A stretch of 7,667 nucleotides of DNA from Syntrophomonas sp. Its GTDB lineage: Bacteria > Bacillota > Syntrophomonadia > Syntrophomonadales > Syntrophomonadaceae. The position numbers were made by a program, and so were the translations under genes. Position 1 is the first letter of the stretch. Each line of letters begins with the position of its first letter. This document shows, in pieces, positions 1 through 6,241 of the stretch. Where the stretch lies: contig DLUN01000016.1 in NCBI GenBank assembly GCA_003444615.1, forward strand, positions 1-7,667, in the 5' to 3' direction. The notes under the pieces are model-generated. The model searched no databases and was not told the origin of the DNA. It saw nothing but the letters and a program-made list of their open reading frames with translations.

Positions 1-2
1 GG

Positions 3-455
3 TTTTGCCTAACCTTCATCGAACAGTATATAAAAGGTGGAGAAGAAGTAGTAGATGCTGGATGTGGTTCAGGCATTCTGTCTATTGCGGCAGCCAAGTT
101 AGGAGTTAACAGAGTGCTGGCCATGGACATAGATGAACTGGCCGTACGCATCGCCCGGGATAATGTTAGATTAAACGGTCTGCAGGGTATAATTGAAGTA
201 CAGGAAGGGGACATCGTCACCGCTCTGAATGACTTTTCTCCCCAGATTATTTTCGCCAACATAACCGCAGAAGTAGTGGCTAATTTAATTCCCATTGCTG
301 CTCAGGTACTTCCTCCGGGAGGATTGATTTTTGGATCTGGAATTGTGGACAGTCGTTGGCCAGGAGTTAAAAAACGCTTAGATAACCATGGCTTTGTAAT
401 AGAACACATACTTACCGATGTGGATTGGGTAGGAGTAGCTGCCCGCAAACTATAG
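3..455 (+). CDS. prmA: Ribosomal protein L11 methyltransferase, 3' part (5' end outside window)
   Basis: PrmA is the cytoplasmic SAM-dependent enzyme that methylates ribosomal protein L11. The frame is open from base 3 to the TAG at 453-455, giving the last 150 residues of a family that is usually about 300 long; the N-terminal L11-recognition part and the start codon are missing. Seen here are the SAM-binding motif I (VVDAGCGSGILSIAAAKLG, bases 48-104), the acidic end of the next strand (AMDID, near base 120), and the FANITAEVV segment (bases 252-278), which matches the NI(L)A motif typical of PrmA and separates it from other class I methyltransferases. A GTG at 114 is in frame but lies inside the Rossmann fold and is not the start. 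The stop is 23 bases before rsmE, the usual PrmA-RsmE pairing in Firmicutes. An upstream dnaJ would be usual but cannot be seen. Confidence 0.95.
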   Translation, partial: FCLTFIEQYIKGGEEVVDAGCGSGILSIAAAKLGVNRVLAMDIDELAVRIARDNVRLNGLQGIIEVQEGDIVTALNDFSPQIIFANITAEVVANLIPIAAQVLPPGGLIFGSGIVDSRWPGVKKRLDNHGFVIEHILTDVDWVGVAARKL

Positions 456-463
456 GTGGTGCG

Positions 464-470
464 AAAGGAG
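464..470 (+). promoter_or_regulatory. Ribosome binding site that sets the rsmE start
   Basis: AAAGGAG lies 8 bases before TTG at 479. An in-frame GTG at 470 overlaps this site and so cannot use it, and an ATG at 425 lies inside prmA without a comparable site. Confidence 0.75.
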
Positions 471-478
471 TGACATTT

Positions 479-1228
479 TTGCACCGCTTTTTCGTCAATT
501 CTAAGGATATTGAAGATCAGCAAGTTTGGTTTTCTCCCGCTGAATCTCGCCATATTGAAAGAGTATTGCGACTACGCGGAGGAGACATGGTATTGGTCTT
601 TGATGGCAGCGGATGGGAGTATCAGGTAGAACTGTTGGGGCGAGCCTCTTCCGGAGGCATGGTGGGACAAATAGTCGGTAAGGAATACCTAGACCGGGAG
701 GTCCCTTTCAAATTATCATTGGTTCAGGGAATAGCTAAAGGTGAAAAAATGGATACTATCATTCAAAAGGCAGTTGAAGTAGGAATTGACAGTATCCATC
801 CCCTTTTGACTGAGCGTACGGTGGTTAAACTAGAGGGATCCAAAACTAAGCAGCGACAGGAACGTTGGCAAACCATTTCCCAGCAGGCTTGTAAGCAATG
901 TGGCCGTAACCGGATTCCAGTAGTTTATCCACCTACGGATCTGGTGTCGTTTCTTGAGCAGCATCAGGAACAACCCGTCTTGATGCTGTATGAGTCTGAA
1001 CAGGACTACACTTTAAGGCAGGTAATACGAGATCATCTGCTTCCCTGTGATAAACAGCCCTGGTACCTTCTGGTAGGTCCAGAGGGAGGATTCTCTGCTG
1101 CCGAAGTGTCCTTAGCTCAGGAAAAAGGTGCAGTACCGGTTGGGTTGGGGCCACGTATCTTGAGGACTGAAACCGCGGGCTTACTGGCGGCCGGTATTAT
1201 TCTATACGAGTTGGGAGACTTAGGATAG
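479..1228 (+). CDS. rsmE: 16S rRNA (uracil(1498)-N3)-methyltransferase
   Basis: RsmE is a SPOUT-class SAM-dependent methyltransferase that makes m3U1498 in the decoding centre of 16S rRNA. The TTG start at 479 is chosen because of the AAAGGAG site just before it and because it yields MHRFFV, the usual RsmE N-terminus; the protein is then 249 residues, the normal family length. The N-terminal PUA-like part covers roughly residues 1-70. The segment LVQGIAKGEKMDTIIQKAVE (81-100) and the SPOUT trefoil-knot motifs LVGPEGGF (198-205) and LGPRILRTETA (223-233) are all intact; the last two form the SAM pocket. The QCGRNRIP segment (140-147) matches the conserved RsmE region that carries an arginine before a proline. 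The gene sits 23 bases after prmA and 22 bases before mtaB, so the three are very likely one transcript. Nothing looks broken. Confidence 0.97.
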   Translation: MHRFFVNSKDIEDQQVWFSPAESRHIERVLRLRGGDMVLVFDGSGWEYQVELLGRASSGGMVGQIVGKEYLDREVPFKLSLVQGIAKGEKMDTIIQKAVEVGIDSIHPLLTERTVVKLEGSKTKQRQERWQTISQQACKQCGRNRIPVVYPPTDLVSFLEQHQEQPVLMLYESEQDYTLRQVIRDHLLPCDKQPWYLLVGPEGGFSAAEVSLAQEKGAVPVGLGPRILRTETAGLLAAGIILYELGDLG

Positions 1229-1250
1229 GGTTTTGAGTATGGAGGTGCAT

Positions 1251-2546
1251 ATGAAAACGGTAGCCTTTCATACCCTGGGATGCAAGGTTAACCAGGTGGA
1301 AACTGAACAAATTAAAGATGAATTGATCTCCAACGGCTACCAAGTGATCGATTTTTCCCAACCAGCTGATTTATATATTATTAATACCTGTACAGTGACT
1401 CATGTGAGTGATCGGAAATCACGGGCGGTGATCAGGCGGGCCCTGAAAAACAATCCTGAAGCTACTGTTGTGGTAACAGGCTGTATGGCTGAACTGGAAG
1501 CCGAGAAAATAGCTGAGATGAAAGGAGTCAATTATGTAGTGGGCAACCGGGACAAACACCGGATAGCCCAAATCATTGACTCTGGGAACAAAGGAAATAA
1601 AGATACCTTGATCATACGGGAACCCATCGATAGCCGGGAATCACTGGCACCAGTTTTTTGTCATAACCATCATGAGCGAACTCGGGCTTTTGTAAAGATT
1701 CAGGACGGGTGCCAGAGTTTTTGCACGTATTGTATAGTTCCCTATACTCGCGGTCCGGTAAGGAGTAAAGAGCCTGAGGATGTGGTGCAGGAGATTAAAC
1801 AGTTGGTGAATTTAGGCTACCGTGAAGTGGTTTTAACCGGTATTCATACGGGACAGTATGGCCGTTCTATGCCCGGCTGGAGCTTGGACCGATTACTGGA
1901 GAAAATACTGGAATCAGTACCGGGAGACTATAGAATACGACTTAGTTCCATTGAATTAGGAGAAATCAGCGACCGGTTAATTGAATTGATGCAAAATGAG
2001 TCTAGATTGTGCCGGCATTTGCACATTCCGCTTCAGAGTGGAAGTGATGCGGTTCTGAGGAGGATGAGGCGCCACTACAGTCGTGAAGAATATCGAAGCC
2101 GGGTTTTGGAAATCGCTGGGCTGGTACCGGGAATAGGGCTGGTAGCTGACGTTATGGTCGGGTTTCCGGGGGAAACTGAAGGTGACTTTGATTTCACCGT
2201 AGAACTGATTCAAAACCTGCCCCTGTTGGATTTGCATGTTTTTAAGTATTCACCTCGGCCGGGAACACCAGCCGCATCTTTCCCGGAGCAGGTTGAGCAA
2301 AAAATTAAAGCCGAGCGGAGTAAGGTATTGTTGGATATAGCCCGGCAAAAACATAAAGCATTTATCGAAGGACTGATCGGTCAAAACCTAACCGTTTTGG
2401 TGGAAGAATGTCATTCAGGCAAATGCAATGGATTCAGTGATAATTATATTAATATTGAGTTTTCCTCACCCCATGATATGTGCGGTCTATTTGTTGAGGT
2501 AGTTTTAGAAGGAGTATATCGTAACCGTGCAGTAGCAAGTTTTTGA
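1251..2546 (+). CDS. mtaB: tRNA (N6-threonylcarbamoyladenosine(37)-C2)-methylthiotransferase MtaB
   Basis: This is a radical SAM methylthiotransferase that converts t6A37 to ms2t6A37 in ANN-decoding tRNAs. The ATG at 1251 is used because GGAGGT (1241-1246) lies 4 bases upstream; in-frame TTG 1233 and ATG 1239 precede or overlap that site. The 431-residue protein has the three domains of the family in order. The N-terminal UPF0004 domain has auxiliary-cluster cysteines C11 (TLGCKVNQVE), C47 (NTCTV) and C78 (TGCMAE). The radical SAM core has C154, C158 and C161 (CQSFCTYC), and also LHIPLQSGS (257-265) and VGFPGET (303-309). A C-terminal TRAM-like domain spans about 372-431. The LGCKVNQVE opening favours MtaB over MiaB (usually a longer protein) and over RimO. 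All six cluster cysteines are present, so it should be active. It lies in the prmA-rsmE operon; the helix-turn-helix gene follows 29 bases later. Confidence 0.95.
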   Translation: MKTVAFHTLGCKVNQVETEQIKDELISNGYQVIDFSQPADLYIINTCTVTHVSDRKSRAVIRRALKNNPEATVVVTGCMAELEAEKIAEMKGVNYVVGNRDKHRIAQIIDSGNKGNKDTLIIREPIDSRESLAPVFCHNHHERTRAFVKIQDGCQSFCTYCIVPYTRGPVRSKEPEDVVQEIKQLVNLGYREVVLTGIHTGQYGRSMPGWSLDRLLEKILESVPGDYRIRLSSIELGEISDRLIELMQNESRLCRHLHIPLQSGSDAVLRRMRRHYSREEYRSRVLEIAGLVPGIGLVADVMVGFPGETEGDFDFTVELIQNLPLLDLHVFKYSPRPGTPAASFPEQVEQKIKAERSKVLLDIARQKHKAFIEGLIGQNLTVLVEECHSGKCNGFSDNYINIEFSSPHDMCGLFVEVVLEGVYRNRAVASF

Positions 2547-2575
2547 GGCCATGAGGAATTAGAAAGGGGAAAATC

Positions 2576-2953
2576 GTGGGTACAAAGGATATTGGACGCA
2601 AACTTCAACAAGCGCGTGAGGAGGCTGGTTTGAGCCAGGAACAACTGGCTAGTATGCTGGGCTGTGCGCAATCTACGCTTTCTAATTACGAAAAAGGTAA
2701 GCGCAGGCTCTATCTTACGCAGTTGGAAAAGATTGCCGAAATACTCAACCGGCCTATTGAGTACTTTTTAGAAACCAGTAGCACTAACAACAACCACAGG
2801 ACGAAGCCGTTTAACTATGACTATGAAACTACAGAGGGACCTGAACTGTTGCAGATAGTCAATGCCTTGTACGAGTTGCCCCAGGAGCAGAGGCGGTCAG
2901 TAATGGACTACATAATCTGGCAAAAATCACGTCAGGCGCATCAAGAAGGATAA
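2576..2953 (+). CDS. XRE-family helix-turn-helix transcriptional regulator
   Basis: This is a 125-residue DNA-binding protein with a GTG start at 2576, preceded by AAAGGGGA (2563-2570) at a spacing of 5. Residues 6-65 form a Cro/C1/SinR-type HTH domain: IGRKLQQAREEAGLSQEQLA, then the turn and recognition helix around AQSTLSNYEKGKR (31-43), then a two-helix closing segment ending in IEYFL. A polar, Asn-rich linker (about 66-80) leads to a helical tail (about 87-120, with LLQIVNALYELP and WQKS) that is likely for dimerisation; I recognise no ligand-binding domain. The stop codon is 12 bases before the first acyl-CoA dehydrogenase gene, so the protein probably controls, or is at least co-expressed with, that pair; this is inference. 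The DNA target and signal are unknown. It could also be a more global SinR-like regulator. Confidence 0.88.
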   Translation: MGTKDIGRKLQQAREEAGLSQEQLASMLGCAQSTLSNYEKGKRRLYLTQLEKIAEILNRPIEYFLETSSTNNNHRTKPFNYDYETTEGPELLQIVNALYELPQEQRRSVMDYIIWQKSRQAHQEG

Positions 2954-2965
2954 GGGGGGAAGAGA

Positions 2966-4144
2966 ATGTTTCGCGATACCATCTCAAAACAGGATAGAGA
3001 ATTAGTGTTTTTTACCCGGGATTTAGTTACTAAGCATATCGCACCCCGTGCTTTGGAATACGATGCTCATGGTAACGATTCTTTTGACAGTTCAGCCCTA
3101 GATATCCTGGCCGAGCATAATTTACTGGCTCCTATAATATCACCTGAGTATGGCGGACGGGGTTTAAGTACTCTAGTTACTGCCATGATAATGGAAGAAA
3201 TAGCTGCCGGATGTGCAGGTGTTGCTGCATCAGTTGCGGCTAATATTCATGCCATCTGTCCTCTACTGGTGGCCGGTACTGAAGAGCAAATGCGCCAGTA
3301 TTTACCTTTAATGACTGCTCCTAAAACCAGTTTGGGAGCTATAGCTATTATGGAGAACGGCTTTAATCTGGATATTTTGTTACAGACGGAAGAGGTAAAT
3401 ATATGCGGTTCTTCATTGAAAGCCAAATCAGGTAACCAAGAAGATATGATAATTAACGGCAGCAAGGATTATGTTATGAATGCTGCTGCCGCCAATTTTA
3501 TAACTACTATGATAGAGTATGATAATGACAGTGAACCTATATCGTCTCGGTTTCAATTATTGATTATTCCCATGGACACTCCAGGAATCAAACTTGATGA
3601 GCCACGTCGTAAATTGGGCCTTCGTTACTGTAGTACCTCTGCAATCCACTTTCAGGAACTCAAGGCTGAGCCCCAGTTCATGATCGGCTCCCCGGGAACT
3701 GGCATGCAAATATTCGCAGAGTGTTTGTATAGAACGGTTCCTTTCATTGGCGCCATATGTGTAGGGGTCGCCAGGGCTGCTTACCAGCATGCTTTGGAAG
3801 TATCCAAAGAACGCAGAATTTCGGGACATCCGGTCTTTCAAGAGAGCACGGTAAGTCACAGCCTAGTTAATATGGCTAGTAAGCTTAATGCTGCCCGGCT
3901 CAGTGTTCACCATGCTTGCTGGAGAATTGATCAAGGCCATGATTATACCCTGACGTCACCACAGGCTAAACTAGTTTCTAGCCAAGCGGCTCAGGATATC
4001 ACTTCCCGGGCTATGGAAATAGTCGGTAGCCAGGCCTATGTAAACGGCAACAAGGCTGAAAAATACCTCCGTGATGCCAAGATGCTGTCCATTGTGGATG
4101 GAAGTGAGCAGTTCCACCGGTATTTGCTGGCTTCGCAATTATAG
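2966..4144 (+). CDS. Acyl-CoA dehydrogenase family protein, divergent (paralogue 1 of a tandem pair)
   Basis: This 392-residue protein has the three-domain layout of acyl-CoA dehydrogenases, which are FAD enzymes that oxidise acyl-CoA to enoyl-CoA and pass electrons to ETF. ATG 2966 follows a GGGGGGA site (2954-2960) at a spacing of 5. Family signatures are NLLAPIISPEYGGRGLS (52-68) and EEIAAGCAG (77-85) in the N-terminal helical domain, a middle beta domain (about 120-235, with GSKDYVMN at 165-172), and a C-terminal helical domain ending in KYLRDAKMLSIVDGS (366-380). Aligned by eye to MCAD, the catalytic Glu of YEGT is D378 here. The alternative helix-G Glu position of isovaleryl-CoA dehydrogenase holds Thr (T257). 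The flavin motif A-(L/M)-TEP-x-x-GSD has become AIMENGFNLD (127-136), and the ER-x-x-FG motif is ERRISG. It may therefore use Asp as base, be one subunit of a heteromer, or do different chemistry. The substrate is not predictable. Confidence 0.85.
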   Translation: MFRDTISKQDRELVFFTRDLVTKHIAPRALEYDAHGNDSFDSSALDILAEHNLLAPIISPEYGGRGLSTLVTAMIMEEIAAGCAGVAASVAANIHAICPLLVAGTEEQMRQYLPLMTAPKTSLGAIAIMENGFNLDILLQTEEVNICGSSLKAKSGNQEDMIINGSKDYVMNAAAANFITTMIEYDNDSEPISSRFQLLIIPMDTPGIKLDEPRRKLGLRYCSTSAIHFQELKAEPQFMIGSPGTGMQIFAECLYRTVPFIGAICVGVARAAYQHALEVSKERRISGHPVFQESTVSHSLVNMASKLNAARLSVHHACWRIDQGHDYTLTSPQAKLVSSQAAQDITSRAMEIVGSQAYVNGNKAEKYLRDAKMLSIVDGSEQFHRYLLASQL

Positions 4145-4166
4145 ACGTAAAGGAAGGAGACGTGCT

Positions 4167-5339
4167 ATGACTTTATCCGTGTTAAGTGACAGTGACCGCC
4201 AACTAGTAATGGAAGTCAGAGAGCTTGCTTCTACCCACATTGCCGAACGGGGAGCTCAATTGGACTTAATAGGTGATAGAGAACCGGATTGGGTTATTCC
4301 CAAGCTGTTGGCGGAACGCAACCTGTTAGCACCGACCATTCCCGAAAACTATGGTGGCAGAGGTTTGTCCATGATGGCTACCGTGGCAATAGTTGAAGAA
4401 TTGGCTGCGGGCTGTGCTGGTGCAGCGGCTATTGTAGTGGCTAATAATTATGCCTTAACGCCCATTTTAGTAGCAGGGCGCAAGCATTTACAAGATAAGT
4501 TTCTGTCTTTGGTTACGCAGAAAGAGCCTCATTTAGCCAGCCCAGTTATCAACGATGTAGTCAGTGAATTTGATGTAGAAGGTACCGGGCCTATCCCGGA
4601 AGATATAACCCGCATTTCCACTACTATTCGCCTGCAGGGGGACCAGGTAATAATTAATGGCACTAAAGACTATATCCTAAACGGAGCCATGGCTGATTTC
4701 ATGGTCTTGCTGGCACGAAACAGTGATTCCCGTCATAAATCAAGACTCCAGTTTGTGGTTATTCCAGCTGATACCCCTGGCATACATATTACTGAGCCAG
4801 TGTTAAAGATCGGTATGCGTTCTGCCCACACAGTAAGACTGCACTACGACAATGTAACGGTACCAGAAGATTACCGTATTGGGAGAACAGGGGGAGGTTA
4901 TTTCCTGCTCCTGCAAACCTTTGACCGCAACTTAGCTTTGGTAGGAGCTATCGGAGTGGGAATTGCCCGGTCAGCATATGAATTTGTACATGATCTAGCC
5001 CGGCGGCAAAACATACTGGGTAAAAACACTAGTGACAATTACCACTATGCCACTGCCCTGGCTGATATGAGTGCCCATATTAATGCGGCTCGATTGTCGG
5101 TATACCGGGCTGCTTATCAAATTGACCAGGAAGGTAATTATTCACGAGTTTCTACCATGGCCAAACTATATGCTACTCAAGTAGCCCAGCAGGTAAGCTC
5201 ACGAGCAGTGGATTTGGTAGGACGCATGGGCTTTCTCATAGGGCATCCCTTGGAAAAATATTTGCGTGATGCGCAAATGCTGTCTATGATTGCCGGTAGT
5301 GATTACCTGCACCGCAAGACGGTAGCAGATCAGCTCTGA
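4167..5339 (+). CDS. Acyl-CoA dehydrogenase family protein, divergent (paralogue 2 of a tandem pair)
   Basis: This is a 390-residue paralogue of the preceding gene. ATG 4167 is chosen over upstream in-frame starts (from 4071, inside the previous gene) because GGAAGGAG (4152-4159) lies 7 bases before it and the resulting N-terminus lines up with paralogue 1. Shared blocks with paralogue 1 include NLLAP, YGGRGLS (62-68), EELAAGCAG (77-85), DTPGI, NAARLSV, and KYLRDAQMLS (364-373). The YEGT catalytic position reads MIAGS, so the Glu is Ala (A376), as in isovaleryl-CoA dehydrogenase. The helix-G position that supplies the base in that enzyme holds Asn (N255) by my alignment. The TEP-x-x-GSD flavin motif is unrecognisable around 123-136, where an insertion appears (to about 146). 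The Gly-rich GRMGF stretch (352-356) and RDA are kept. It may be a non-catalytic partner of paralogue 1, an enzyme with a relocated base, or a scaffold. The 22-base gap to the first gene implies co-expression. Confidence 0.85.
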   Translation: MTLSVLSDSDRQLVMEVRELASTHIAERGAQLDLIGDREPDWVIPKLLAERNLLAPTIPENYGGRGLSMMATVAIVEELAAGCAGAAAIVVANNYALTPILVAGRKHLQDKFLSLVTQKEPHLASPVINDVVSEFDVEGTGPIPEDITRISTTIRLQGDQVIINGTKDYILNGAMADFMVLLARNSDSRHKSRLQFVVIPADTPGIHITEPVLKIGMRSAHTVRLHYDNVTVPEDYRIGRTGGGYFLLLQTFDRNLALVGAIGVGIARSAYEFVHDLARRQNILGKNTSDNYHYATALADMSAHINAARLSVYRAAYQIDQEGNYSRVSTMAKLYATQVAQQVSSRAVDLVGRMGFLIGHPLEKYLRDAQMLSMIAGSDYLHRKTVADQL

Positions 5340-5343
5340 TAAA

Positions 5344-5395
5344 TAACGGCCTAATGGTATCGAGTCTATAAAATCAATGGGGCAATAGGCTGTTA
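5344..5395 (+). repeat. Imperfect inverted repeat after the acyl-CoA dehydrogenase pair
   Basis: TAACGGCCTA (5344-5353) can pair with TAGGCTGTTA (5386-5395) over 10 pairs with one G-T wobble, around a 32-base loop. There is no run of T after it, so it is not a convincing intrinsic terminator. It may be chance, an operator or an RNA-stability hairpin. It lies in the 160-base spacer between paralogue 2 and the HIT gene, which otherwise holds only the promoter below. Confidence 0.25.
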
Positions 5396-5423
5396 ACCGC
5401 AATACAGCGCACTAAGAATTGTT

Positions 5424-5451
5424 TTGAAGAAAGCTGTTTATCTGGTAGAAT
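5424..5451 (+). promoter_or_regulatory. Likely SigA-type promoter for the HIT gene (extended -10)
   Basis: TTGAAG (5424-5429), a 16-base spacer, then TAGAAT (5446-5451) preceded by TGG, which gives an extended -10 (TGn). Transcription would begin near 5458. The leader would then contain the AGGAGGT site and TTG start of the HIT gene but not the ATG at 5450. Confidence 0.55.
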
Positions 5452-5487
5452 GAAGGCAATAAATAATCCTCAAAACATAAAATATGT

Positions 5488-5494
5488 AGGAGGT
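5488..5494 (+). promoter_or_regulatory. Ribosome binding site that sets the HIT gene start
   Basis: AGGAGGT is a full-strength site ending 6 bases before TTG at 5501. It decides the start in favour of 5501 over the in-frame ATG at 5450, which overlaps the -10 element and has no such site. Confidence 0.85.
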
Positions 5495-5500
5495 GAAAAA

Positions 5501-5851
5501 TTGTCAGAGGGCGATTGCTTGTTCTGTAAAATTGCCAAACAGGAGATACCTGCCCAAGTGGTATATGAAGATGATCAACTGGTAGCCATTAAGGATATTG
5601 ACCCTGTGGCTCCTGTGCATATACTTTTAATCCCCAAGTCTCACCGGGCTTCTTTGAATGATTGTTCTGAGGAAGACAGAAAACTTTTAGGTGATATCCA
5701 GCTTGCAGCCGTGGCCGTGGCCAAAAAACTCAACATAGCAGAAGAAGGTTACCGGTTGCTATGCAACTGTGGACCGGCTGGGGGACAAGCGGTGATGCAT
5801 GTTCATTACCATTTATTAGGCGGGCGTGACCTGGGGTGGCCTCCCGGCTAA
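5501..5851 (+). CDS. HIT-family protein (HinT-like nucleotide phosphoramidase)
   Basis: This is a histidine triad protein of the HinT branch, a small cytoplasmic homodimer that hydrolyses adenosine phosphoramidates and related nucleotide conjugates; its physiological substrate in bacteria is usually unclear. With the TTG start the protein has 116 residues, the normal length, and opens with the standard DCLFCKIAKQEIPAQVVYE segment (5-23). The catalytic triad HVHYHLL has H100, H102 and H104. CNCGPAGGQ (88-96) before it is the usual nucleotide-pocket loop, and PVHILLIPKSH (38-48) is also typical. C6 and C9 form the C-x-x-C often seen in this branch. The gene has its own probable promoter and lies 76 bases before rpsU, a neighbour pairing common in Firmicutes next to mtaB. 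Nothing is missing. Confidence 0.95.
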   Translation: MSEGDCLFCKIAKQEIPAQVVYEDDQLVAIKDIDPVAPVHILLIPKSHRASLNDCSEEDRKLLGDIQLAAVAVAKKLNIAEEGYRLLCNCGPAGGQAVMHVHYHLLGGRDLGWPPG

Positions 5852-5853
5852 TC

Positions 5854-5883
5854 TTGACTCTGATACCTGGTAAATAGTAAAAT
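5854..5883 (+). promoter_or_regulatory. Likely SigA-type promoter for rpsU
   Basis: TTGACT (5854-5859), an 18-base spacer, then TAAAAT (5878-5883): five of six consensus bases in each box. The -35 begins just after the HIT stop codon. A start near 5890 leaves a leader of about 38 bases before the rpsU ATG. Confidence 0.65.
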
Positions 5884-5927
5884 AGATTGGCATTCACTTA
5901 GCCTGGTCGTATGAGGGGAGGGAAACA

Positions 5928-6104
5928 ATGAGCGAAGTTAAAGTTGGGAAAAACGAATCCCTGGACAGTGCCTTAAAACGTTTTAAGCGTTCTTGCCAGA
6001 AATCTGGGGTTATGCAAGATATCCGTAAGCATGAACACTATGTAAAACCGAGTGTAAAAAGGAAGAAAAAGTCTGAAGCTGCACGCAAGAAGAAAAGATT
6101 CTAA
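5928..6104 (+). CDS. rpsU: 30S ribosomal protein S21
   Basis: S21 is the small, very basic protein of the 30S subunit near the platform and the anti-Shine-Dalgarno end of 16S rRNA; it helps translation initiation. The 58-residue reading frame starts at ATG 5928 after GGGGAGGG (5915-5922) and ends at TAA 6102-6104. Diagnostic stretches are [20 protein letters not shown] (6-25), then [20 protein letters not shown] (32-51), then a Lys/Arg-rich tail ending in RF. The length and sequence are those of a standard bacterial S21. It is probably transcribed from the promoter at 5854-5883, with possible read-through from the HIT gene, and ends at the terminator at 6191-6221. Confidence 0.98.
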   Translation: MSEVKVGKNESLDSALKRFKRSCQKSGVMQDIRKHEHYVKPSVKRKKKSEAARKKKRF

Positions 6105-6112
6105 GCGTTATT

Positions 6113-6139
6113 TATATCCCCAATTGACCCCGGGATATA
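6113..6139 (+). repeat. Perfect inverted repeat downstream of rpsU, no T-run
   Basis: TATATCCC (6113-6120) and GGGATATA (6132-6139) form an 8-pair stem with an 11-base loop. It starts 8 bases after the rpsU stop codon and is not followed by T residues, so it is more likely an mRNA 3'-end stability or processing hairpin than a terminator, or it may be chance. Confidence 0.4.
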
Positions 6140-6190
6140 GGCCAAGTGAAGACACTGTTGCTTTGCATTAGAATATAAAAAGTGAAGATA

Positions 6191-6221
6191 AACCTGGCGG
6201 CCAAAGGTTGCCAGGTTTTTT
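6191..6221 (+). terminator. Rho-independent terminator after rpsU
   Basis: The arms AACCTGGCGGCC (6191-6202) and GGTTGCCAGGTT (6206-6217) pair over 12 positions with two G-T wobbles, leaving a 3-base AAA loop, and run straight into a T-run (six T at 6216-6221). It lies 87 bases after the rpsU stop and 20 bases before the next start codon. Confidence 0.9.
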
Positions 6222-6226
6222 CAATC

Positions 6227-6233
6227 GGGGGTG
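6227..6233 (+). promoter_or_regulatory. Ribosome binding site of the small membrane-protein gene
   Basis: GGGGGTG differs by one base from GGAGGTG and ends 8 bases before TTG at 6242. The alternative in-frame ATG at 6251 would be 17 bases away, which is too far, so the TTG is preferred. Confidence 0.55.
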
Positions 6234-6241
6234 GTGCAAAA

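Noticed and set aside
302..553. Minus-strand open frame of 83 codons across the prmA-rsmE junction
   Set aside because: It is antisense to two clearly recognised genes, has no ribosome binding site of note and no recognisable product.
3557..3859. Minus-strand open frame of 100 codons inside the first acyl-CoA dehydrogenase gene
   Set aside because: It is a shadow of a well-supported coding region, with low-complexity composition and no family signature.
4071..4166. Longer N-terminus for the second acyl-CoA dehydrogenase, starting inside the first gene
   Set aside because: It overlaps conserved C-terminal coding sequence of paralogue 1, and ATG 4167 has a good ribosome binding site and matches the paralogue's N-terminus.
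6124..6129. TTGACC downstream of rpsU as a -35 box
   Set aside because: No acceptable -10 box lies 16-18 bases further; the sequence there is GC-rich or part of the inverted repeat.
6194..6211. CTGGC followed by TTGC, resembling a sigma-54 promoter
   Set aside because: The spacing between GG and GC is 12, not 10, and both boxes are the arms of the rpsU terminator hairpin.
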